64,000 nucleotides of DNA, taken from assembly GCF_029227915.1 (NCBI RefSeq), contig NC_079875.1, positions 13,141,001 through 13,205,000 on the forward strand. Direction: 5' to 3'. The DNA comes from Hydractinia symbiolongicarpus. Taxonomy: Eukaryota > Cnidaria > Hydrozoa > Anthoathecata > Hydractiniidae. The position numbers and the translations under genes are program-made. The notes beneath the pieces are model-generated. The model saw only the letters and a list, made by a program, of their open reading frames with translations, was not told the DNA's origin and ran no database searches. Every line of letters begins with the position of its first letter. The stretch's first letter is position 1. Shown here in pieces: positions 20,649 to 29,841 of the stretch.

Positions 20649-23600
20649 CTATAATTCTTTCTCCTTTGTACTCTTCTTCTTTTTCTTTGGAAATTCCACT
20701 GGATTGGTAGCTTCTTTCTTGATAAATTCAGTGAAATCGGTTACTTCCCGACCACCTTGGTATTTCTTTGGATTTTCTTTGTTCCCCATAGGGACCCAAT
20801 AAAGTGTAGGAAATCTAAAAAAGTGTGTACATGAATGTTATGAAATTTGAAATTTTTGGTAAAGATTGGTAACCGAAGTCCTACGATTTTACTACTTGAT
20901 TTAACAAAAGGCATTTACATACATATTCGCAAAAGTCGATATATCGCGAAGACAAATCTCGCAAAAAAGCAGTTTATATATAAATTTCACAACAATGGGG
21001 ATCAATTTGAGAACAAAGATGTAAGAAAAAAACACATACCCTGAAACTTCAAAGGGTTGAGGTACATCATTTGCAGTGGCATCCATCTTGGCAATAACTA
21101 CATCTTTAATATTTTTAAATTTCTCTCCTAACTCGTTAAATTTGGGTTCCAGTGATTTACAATGTCCACACCAAGGAGCGTAGAACTCAATTAAAACGTC
21201 CTTTGTTGGATCGTTTACTATTTCGTTGAAATTCTTACCAACTACAACCTGGAAGATGAAACAAAAAATAAACAGGGGTGTCAACTTTTAGGAAAACAAA
21301 TACAGGAAACTTTGAAAATTTAGGAAAAATTAGGTATAGGGTCTAAATTTTATAAAACACAAAAAACGCATTAAAATTATATTAGGAAATTTTCATAAAA
21401 GTTGAGTTCGAGTAAACCTAATCTTCTTGGAATATATGTTAAGCCAGCCTGAAACAACAAAATATTGGCACAGGAAAGGGATTTCAAAGGACGTATGTAC
21501 CTTAACTGGGCCATCATTGTTTTCTGGTATGTCTTCAGATTTTATGTATGGCTCCAATTTATTATCTTTAAATTCATTGACGAATTTCTCTAGATTGTCA
21601 ACACTAAAATCGTCCGTCATTAAAAATACTTCTCCTTTAGCATTGCGGGCAGCTACTTTCACTTCGTCATCATCCTTAAATCCCCAGTCAGATATTTGTC
21701 GACTAAAATCACTTTTAGCTGCAATCGCAAAATTTATTTCGCCAATAAATTTTTTTGCAATTCGAGCAACTCTGTTTCGGTAATAACGGGAGCCCTTAAC
21801 ATAAATTACGAAATATAAAACAAAGAATATTGAATATGAAAGATTATCTTGTACATTTAAAAAAAATTGATGACATACCTTAGGATTTTTTTTCCAGTCA
21901 ACACGATAATAAGCAATTACAGATGGTTTTTTTAGGATGGCTTCATTACTTTGTGTTATTTGACCAACCATGCCAAGTTGTTTTTCGTCGATAAAATTTA
22001 AAATATCGTCTACACTCGCAGCACTGGCTAATACTTCATGTTGCGCTTCAAACTTAGCATGCAAGTGCTTTGGACGGAACAATACAACCACACTTTAAAA
22101 TAAGAAAAATTTAACAGTGAGAAATTTTCAAGTACTGTTAATCTAGAAAATAATTTGTCAACATAAGGGAAGAAATGAATGTGTTGAACAGGAAAAGAAT
22201 TTGAAGTTAATGTTTGCCTTGTTTTTGCAAACTTAAATTCTGTATTTTTTAAAGCCAGGACAGACTTCTGCAGCTTGCTATTGGTTTTTGAATAATTTTT
22301 GTATAAAAACAGGTGCATTCACAGTTTTCAATCTGTACTTCGCACCCTATATCAGTTTTAATTCAGAAATTTTTTCCTGCTTAAATAATTTCTTCCCTAA
22401 AGTTAATCATGGTAAATATATAAACATACTCATTATGGCCATATTTCTCATTAATTTCAGATTTCATAGAGTGTGCAAAGTTGAAATCTGTCCTCTTCTT
22501 ATCAGCAGCTTTTTGAAAATGTTTGCTCACCTCATTCTCACCACTGAAAAAACCTATGTAATTATAAAATAATTATTTAGATGATGACCTCAACTTAAAC
22601 AGGATGGAGCATTAAAAAAGAATATTATGTATACATACCCACAATGAGAAGATCTTCTGAACTTTCTAATTTACTATCAAGATGGGAAACATCCTTAAGT
22701 TCAGTTGAAGATGGTCCAGCATTACTTTTCATATATTTGACAATACCATCTGAATCTCTTGGTCCATCATAATCAGAAGACATTTCTCCTCCTCGAAAAA
22801 TTTTTAAGGTTGGATAGCCACTAACTCCGTACTTACTGCAAGTTTCCTTGCCTTCACCAACACAGTCCACCTAAAAATTATTAACATTCTTTAAACATGA
22901 ATATAAAGTTAGATACTTTATTTCAAACCCAATAATTTTACTTACCTTGGCAAGAGGCACAGGTGGATCATTTTTTAATAAAGCTGTAGCTGCAGTTTCA
23001 TATTCTGGTGCAAGCCTTTTACAATGACCACACCTGTTTATAAAAATTATTTGAACTATTATATACATATGTACACCAACAAAAGTCACAAGACAAGAGA
23101 CACAGTCAATAATAATACTCTCATCTAAGAGCCTACCCACTAATGAAATGAATTAAATATGATAAATATAAGCAGGACATTTTTGACCATCTTTCAAAGG
23201 CTACTTATTGTGGCAGCTTCCTGATGAGGAAATCATATGGTTTAGGGTACGTGTCTCTCATAATAAGGTTGCCGCACAAAACCCTGTTCTAAAATTTTAA
23301 TTTTATGGTAGTACTTAAAAAGCTGTTCATGAGCAAAATAACCTAAATATTACAAAGTGAAGCAAGACATCATTAAAAAGTGAGGCAGCTTGCAAAAATT
23401 TAAAGTGGGGCAACAATGAATTTCAAAGGAGAGGGTGCCGCAAACACCTGTATAAGTAAGGGCGAGTTCCTGTGACTTTTTGAATAAAATTGGCAGTTGA
23501 CCTACGAAACCACCCAAACTTTCCTTAAGTCACCCGGGGCATTCCCAATTTCTTGTAACATACCATGCAGACGGTAGTTGGAAGAAGGCACTTGAAAAAA

Positions 23601-24828
23601 GGAGTTAATAAAGTTTAAGTTCATTCTACTACAATTTTATGTGTCGGGCAGCTTTTTATTGTCTGTTTTGCTTTCTTCTTTTCGGGCATTGTTCAGGTCT
23701 ATTTGTGTTTTTTCGGGCGAGTACTTGATTTTTTTTAAAATGCCACACTCATCCGAAAATGACTGCACTTTTTACAGCGTATGCTGCTTATCGGCACCCT
23801 CATTTTAGAAGTGGGGTCTAAAAATTACAAAGCAGGTATTCCCTGGTGGTAAAGCATAATTACAAAGTCAGACAGACATTACAAGGTGGGTAATTATTAT
23901 AAATGGGTCTGTTCTGCCCAATCTTGGAACGAGCCCCGTCTTTAGACTGGCCAGGCCAATCTTCCGACAGTGACAAATGGGTGGCCAGTCTTAAGACTGG
24001 ACTGGCCAATCTATGGACGTACATGCCCAATCTTAAAATTTTTAGAATTTACCTCTTAATAGGAACTTTAAATTGAAACTTTTCTTAGAAAACAAAAGGC
24101 CAAAAATTTATATATACCATGTATTTTATGTATAAAAAATTGAAACTACTCAACCATATTAGCATAGTCTATAAGGTTTTTCTTCTATAGACTATGAGAT
24201 TAGCTAGCTGGCTACAGCTCGCTAGCTGGCTAAACATCTCATCCAATGAAATAACAGCTAGCTAACTGATAATATGTTTTGATGTGCCTAAGAATGTTTG
24301 TTGGGACTTGCAAAAAACAGAGCTCGTGTGGTACATCCTTTCTTTAAAATCTAAAAGGCACCAAAGATGGGCCTAACATGGTCTTTTGCCCAATCTTGTG
24401 ACGCCCTGGCCAGTCTTAAGACTGGGCAATTTATGTCCAAAGATTGGGCAGCGTCCTAAGATTGGGCAGAACAGGTCTCCCAATTGGAAGATGATCTCGT
24501 GAAATTGTTACAATCTTCTAAATGAGATCTGTTTCGTACTGTCAGGGCTTCACATGTGATAGAGTCAAGACCCAAACCTTGAAAGGGATCTGTGTATTCC
24601 TGACTGCAGTCACTTAAAATTACTATGGTACCTCTAGACAGAAATATCAATTTCCAGACATTATAAGGCTAAATAGTTGTCAAAGTCATACCAAGGTGCG
24701 AAAAACTCCACCAGCATAATATCTTTTCCTGCAACCCCATCTTTAAAGTTTGAGTCAGTTAGATCCAGAACATCACTGCAGAAAGCAGCTCCAATTACAA
24801 AGAAAAGACCAACCAAATGCCTCGTCAT
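20649..24828 (-). CDS. PDIA3: Protein disulfide isomerase A3 (ERp57)
   Basis: Eight exons: 24692-24828, 22946-23033, 22639-22870, 22430-22553, 21879-22092, 21501-21794, 21040-21248, 20649-20814. They sum to 1464 bases, 487 residues (human PDIA3 has 505), and all phases join. Order: signal peptide ([20 protein letters not shown]), a domain with active site WCGHC, b and b' domains ([27 protein letters not shown]), a' domain [16 protein letters not shown], then [19 protein letters not shown] and a lysine-rich acidic tail ending KEKEL. The tail resembles a KDEL/KEEL-class retrieval signal but is not canonical. The enzyme makes and reshuffles disulfides of glycoproteins in the ER lumen, in vertebrates together with calnexin/calreticulin. 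The first intron splits the Trp codon before the first CGHC. Start chosen as the first ATG giving a signal peptide. Confidence 0.95.
23910..24473. mobile_element. Inverted-repeat element (MITE-like) in PDIA3 intron 1
   Basis: Left end TGTTCTGCCCAATCTTGGAA, right end the near-inverse (TCCTAAGATTGGGCAGAACA), about 564 bases apart. The 4-base string GGTC abuts both outer ends (23906-23909, 24474-24477) and may be a target duplication, although so short a match could be chance. The palindrome CCAGTCTTAAGACTGG occurs near both ends, so the element could fold on itself. No transposase is visible. Confidence 0.65.
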
Positions 24829-24903
24829 CGTGCTTGTTGTCTTCTGTCGCAGCAAAAAGGGTTAACTGTGAATTTTAACCTTCATATCGAGTGTTCGAAT
24901 AAT

Positions 24904-24922
24904 GTTGGCAAGCGCTGATTGG
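24904..24922 (-). promoter_or_regulatory. ERSE-like motif upstream of PDIA3
   Basis: Read in gene orientation the site is CCAAT, nine bases (CAGCGCTTG), then CCAAC. The vertebrate ER-stress response element is CCAAT-N9-CCACG, bound by NF-Y and ATF6; here the spacing is exact and the second half has three of five positions in register (CCA). The site lies 76-94 bases before the start codon, a suitable place for a proximal promoter element. A second ATTGG occurs about 20 bases further upstream. Whether it works in this animal is inference. Confidence 0.4.
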
Positions 24923-27239
24923 TGTAATTGTTGAAACTAACCAATGAACGGCCATTATCGTATGTTTAAAAGAGTACAGCGTTTCGATAGCGGTACAGTA
25001 AACACGTTTTAGTTAAACTTTGTTTTTGCATTTAAAATATTGTACAAAGAATTTCCTTATTGCACCAAATACTTTTCGCTAGTGTAAAAAGTTATGGTTA
25101 AGTCAATTTGCTTTGGTTTCGAATATATTTTCGGTGCCAAATTTAAAAAAGATATATTTTTGGCACTGAAACCTTAGTGACACTATATTATAGCTAGCTA
25201 AGAACCAGGGAAATTTAGCTTCAGCCTGGTAGTTATATTCCAAACATTTTTATTTATTTTATGACAGTACATTACAAATTGTTATGAAAGAGTCAAGCTT
25301 TGCAAAATCGCCCATTTACTCTCATATTTACCTTCTGTTTTTCTTTTAAAACAGAGTTAATAATAAGTAAATGAGTAAAAGTTAATTTTTGATCTTTGAT
25401 CTTAATTTTTACTAATTTCTCAGCTACACCCAGCCTCAATATTCATATAAAATTCTTCTGCTTATAGAAAATAGAAAAATATATATAGCTACATAGAGAG
25501 AAAACATGTTAACCTATGTTTGCAAACTTCGTTCCCAGGACTTAAAGTTGCTATGTTTGCGCAGCCTTTGCGTTGTTGTGAAAATTGAAAATTGTTATCG
25601 CAGGTTAACAATCTTGAATTAGCACCCGCGAGCATTTCCGTCTAAAAGTTCATAGCAGAACTCAGAGTTCAATTTTCTATAAAAGATTTGACGTTTAAAA
25701 TAGGTAGACAACCTCGTTCCCAGCGTATGTTGTCTCTTTTTTTATATCATAATGGTGCTGTTCCGTTGTCAGAAAAGATACAAGATGCCCTGTGGACAAG
25801 GTTGGTTGGTTTTCATCCCAGGCTTCTATAGTTACCCTAATTTAAGACAATTCTAACACTCTAAAAGTTGTCTTAGAAAAATGATAAAGTCTGCCAAAAA
25901 ATTGCGTCTAAGACTAGATCCCACTCCAAGACCATGCTTAGGACTCAAATTTGACCCTATAGGCTACAAACTCCAAATTTTACAGAAACATTCTGCGCCA
26001 TAGTTGAAATGTCATCTGTCATAAAGCTGATCAAAATTTAGCTCCTTAGCATAGTCAGATTGTCTTTCTCAGACCCTTTTTTTGTAAACGGTAAAAATAA
26101 CCAAGGGACTTAAAAACCAGAACAACATTTTGTGTTCTATGCTATGTCATACATACATGGATGGCTTACTAAAAATGTGGTCCTATTAGCATGTTAGACC
26201 CGCCCACTAAGATCTAAACGGAGACTCGAATCAGACCTAATAAGGTGCAAACTGTAAATTTGCTCAGATTTTTCGTTTGTTCACACAAATGTAATTTAGT
26301 ACAAAGTAAACCAAAACTTACGTCTTGATCAGATCGTACTGAAATGATTTTATATTTTTATGATTTTTTAGATAACATTGATATTTTACTATGTTTTTAT
26401 TTATATCTTTTCCTACCTTGTTTGATTGTATCGCACCTGTTAAGCTATTATGAATTATGTAAAAGAATTTGTAGCAAAAAGTTAGAAGGCCCTCGCGTCG
26501 TATTTCCATCCAATGTGTTCACGGCCTTAACTTATTTATTGTATTTGTCTAAATAGAATACCTTTAATGGAATATATTTTTCGAGAATTAAAATAAACGA
26601 TATCGCGAAATGCTTTAATTGTTGCTATATACACAACAAAATATTCTTGAACGCTTCAACCTTGTTTTTTGCAAACTTTGGGAGTATAAAGTTATTGTAT
26701 TTGCGTAAAATTCGCAATCTTTTTAGGGACAATCCTTCGTTAAAATGGAAAAGCATTGTTTTAGGAAAAAATTGCTTTGCAAATGAAATGTTATTTAGGA
26801 AGAAATAATGACATCTGACGCTGGTTTTCAGGGTGAATCTTTCATTGTGGATTGGGTTGTGTTTTTTAGTTTTTTAAAGTCAGGTTTTTTTATTGGAAAT
26901 CTTTCCATTTTTCTGAAAAATTTAGGTGACACCGTAGATCCTGCAGCAATTAGTTGAGCGTATAGTAATTTCTAATTCTTTTTATTCTATTTCCAGTACC
27001 CTTTCTTTCTTTCTGATCAATGGGATTCTTCAAACCTTGGTAATTGACAAACTAGGGTTTGCGACAATTTAATCCATTAAGGTTTGAGCTTAGCTAGCAG
27101 AATGCGACAAAATTCTAAGGGTCAACATCAAGCTATAATCACGATCAAGGAAATGACGAAACTGTTTATTGATACCATTTAAAAACAACATCTTTCTAAA
27201 ATAGTATCAGGAAAAGCAGACGCAATGAAGTGTTTGCTT

Positions 27240-27523
27240 AACTGGAAGCAAAGCATGTGATAAATTTATTGACGAAAGTTCAACCAAGATTGAAAAACCT
27301 ATACCAACACAACGCATTTTTAACTTGGGCAAAAAGAAGTATAATGTTAACTCTGATAACAATATAATGGTTGCTGAAACGATGATGAGAGCTTTCTATT
27401 TGCTACAAAAAAAACTACTATGAAAGAAGTACTAAAGTATCATCTACCGCCTGTCCCTTTATCTGTCGGACATGTTGAGGGTAAAATGCAAAAAGACCCC
27501 CTAAAGATATTTTTTAACTAAGA
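27240..27523 (+). pseudogene. Decayed open frame of unknown family, frameshifted
   Basis: One frame reads KACDKFIDESSTKIEKPIPT, then FNLGKKKYNVNSDNNIMVAE and MMRAFYLLQKK, and reaches a stop just after a run of eight A. In the next frame the text continues smoothly as TTMKEVLKYHLPPVPLSVGH followed by VEGKMQKDP. The continuity across the A run points to a one-step frameshift in a formerly longer protein. The phrase 'VLxYxLxPVPLSLxHxDGxxxK' is familiar to me from repetitive, probably element-borne, proteins in invertebrate genomes, but I cannot name the family. Confidence 0.45.
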
Positions 27524-28079
27524 AAACGTCAATGTTAACATAAGCGATGGAATGTTCTTCCTAGATCTTTCTTATGATCTTCTAGCTAAATTTGTGCTGG
27601 CGAGAGAAACATCAAAGGTTTTCTCCTCGACAACATGGTACACCCGAGTATCAGGGATTGCGATGCACTGAGAGACATGGAGGTTATTAGATAACTGGAC
27701 CTGACGAAGCCAGACTTTCAAACTGATTGAGTGCATAGAGTAGTGATCACTTGAAAGCAGAGTTCTTAGTTTTCTTTTAGAGAAATAACATACATTTAAT
27801 AGTACAAAAGATGACACCTGCTACATGTTCAAAATTAGATCATGGTCAAAATGATAGAGAATATTTGTGTAAAATTTAAAGTTTATAACCTGCGAGGTCA
27901 AATTAGGATCCTAAACATGGACTTTAAGGGGGGGGGGGGGTGGCCTAGTCTTAGGTTATAAACCCTAGACCTAATTTTTGGTAAGCTTATTATTCTTTTA
28001 TATAATGACACATGTTACAATCTTTTTGGTTTTAAGAATTATGGGGTTAGTAGGAGTTTTAAATAATGGTAATTTTAGA

Positions 28080-28155
28080 GGCTGGGACTTGAACGCCCCG
28101 AAATTGGGTCAGCTGACCATGTGATTTTGTTGTCCATTATGCTACAAACCTATTT
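28080..28155 (-). repeat. tRNA-like relic, possible SINE head
   Basis: Minus strand reads GGTTTGTAGCATAATGGACA, then CTGACCC, then GGGGCGTTCAAGTCCCAGCC, which resembles box A and box B with an imperfect T-arm. The outer bases do not pair into a 7-bp acceptor stem, so it is not a working tRNA. A pseudogene or SINE head is the best reading. Confidence 0.3.
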
Positions 28156-29254
28156 GAAGGGTCAAACATTTTGTAGAAAATTGGATCTAAACTTCTGTTA
28201 TGAGCTCCTGGACTATTAATTTTTTTCAATTCAACCACAGTAGAAAATTATAATCTGTTATCACACCTCAAATAATTATATAAATGACGCAAATGGAAGG
28301 GCTTCTGGGGTCAATATCTAACTAGGAAGAGAAATTCCCTTTTTAACATAACAGCTCGGTCTTCCTGTTAAAACTCACCCATTCTACTATTTCGTAACAG
28401 ATCGTAAAAATTAAATATGCCACCTCCTTCCTGTAACGTTATATTTTGATGGTGCAAGAGCTTTGTATTGTCTGGCAAGAAAACATTATTATTTGTTCAG
28501 TTTTCAATTAGTTGTGCAATTTTGACGAAAAATATCTGTGTGTCTGATACCTTAACTGCAGAGATAAAATAACAAAGTAATTCCAAATCGCAAGTGGATC
28601 AAGTTTCCACAACGTTTTTTTAACGATATTTTTCCTGGTATTACATCTCGAAATGCAGGTTGTTGCGTGGTATCAAAAAACCCTTTGTTTACAATGAAAT
28701 TCTCAAACTAACTAGCAACAATTAAAGCGCAAACCTTATGAATTTTTTAGCACTTGACGGTGGGAACGTTGGGAGAAGGATGCAGGTGAAGGGTTTTTTG
28801 CTATCATGACGCCTATTTCATAAGGATTAGGAAAAGGCAATGTAACATTTTTCAGAAAGTAAGAAGATGTCAAATATTTTAAATTTAATAAATGAATCTT
28901 TCCAATTTTGTTTAGTATTTGTGTGGAAAATAAGGCTTTTTTTCAAACTTTTTATTCTTTATTATTCTGTCTATGTAAAAAGCTGAAATAGCCCGTTGGG
29001 TGCAATTTATATCATTTATAATCTCTCCCAGTGATGAAATAAAAAACATGAACTTTTTTATACTGAATGGCTACCCGATACCAACCTAGTCCCTATTGCA
29101 TTTTCCCACCGATTTATCAAATGTCATCAGTTCAGGGGCAAGGAACCATAAAAAAAATTCATTGGTTTTAATAAAATATGTATTTCTAGGTTGCGCGCTT
29201 CTAATATCGTGTTGAGACGCGACTTTTATTGAATGCTGTACCACATTCTTTTGT

Positions 29255-29548
29255 TTGGATTTCGATTTTTATGACTGTATATCGGTTTGTCTTCGATTTT
29301 AATGACCGTAAATCGCTTTGTCTTTGATTTTTATGACTGCATCTCCGTTTGGTTTCGTTTTTTACGACTTTATATCGGTTTGTCTTTCATTTTTAGTGCT
29401 GTGTATCGGTTTTTCTTCCATATTTACAACCGTATATCGGTTTGTCTTCGATTTTTACGACCGTATATCGGTCTGTCTTTGATTTTTATGACTGCATGTC
29501 GGTTTTTTTTTTATTTTTACGACCGATATCGGTTTATTTTGTACTTTT
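29255..29548. repeat. 31-bp minisatellite
   Basis: About nine imperfect copies of a unit containing TTTTTATGACTGTATATCGG followed by TTTGTCTTCGA. It ends about 290 bases beyond the 3' end of the potassium channel gene. The plus strand shows a repetitive false open frame. Confidence 0.85.
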
Positions 29549-29841
29549 ACGTCAATAGCTTCCTTTAGTTTTGTACCATATTATACAGTTTATATAAATC
29601 CTCGATTTCTACAGTATACGACAATTCCTCAGTGTGTTTTCGACTCTGGTGACAATAGCTTGCTTTTGATTTTGAAAGATTGGTACATGAGCATATTGTC
29701 GACTTTATCGACAGTCCGTCGTTTCGCAGAATAATGTTTGTCTGCTGTACAAATTGTCTTTCTATACTCTCCGGCACTGGCTTAGAATTTTTTCCGTCCT
29801 AAATTGGTGACGTAACTTAGACGTTGTCGCATTTACATTGT

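Larger units (their letters stand above)
17915..21308. repeat. Segmental duplication, copy B of the PDI unit
   Basis: Partner of 15008-17907, in direct orientation, with only about 7 bases between the copies. It contains thioredoxin copy B and the last two exons of the working PDIA3 gene. Its right edge lies inside PDIA3 intron 6, so the ancestral unit was 'small thioredoxin gene plus 3' end of PDIA3'. The pre-insertion Helitron site AATCTAGATA|TATACTCAAT is preserved at 17936|17937. Confidence 0.85.
24923..29254. other. Gene-poor intergenic stretch
   Basis: Between the 5' end of PDIA3 and the 3' side of the potassium channel gene. It contains a degraded open frame (27240-27523), a possible tRNA-like relic (about 28080-28155, minus) and a run of thirteen or so G at 27929-27942. 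Otherwise it is AT-rich DNA in which I see no exon. Confidence 0.5.

Noticed and set aside
21427-21783. Plus-strand 118-codon frame
   Set aside because: Antisense shadow of PDIA3 exon 6, which carries the b' domain.
27929-27942. Poly-G runs here and at 51707-51719 as regulatory G-quadruplexes
   Set aside because: Single homopolymer runs with no gene or promoter nearby; may also be length errors in sequencing.
28080-28155. Functional tRNA gene on the minus strand
   Set aside because: Box A and B-like strings exist but the acceptor stem does not pair; kept only as a low-confidence relic.
29287-29568. Plus-strand repeat 'protein' rich in Phe and Tyr
   Set aside because: Reading of the 31-bp minisatellite.
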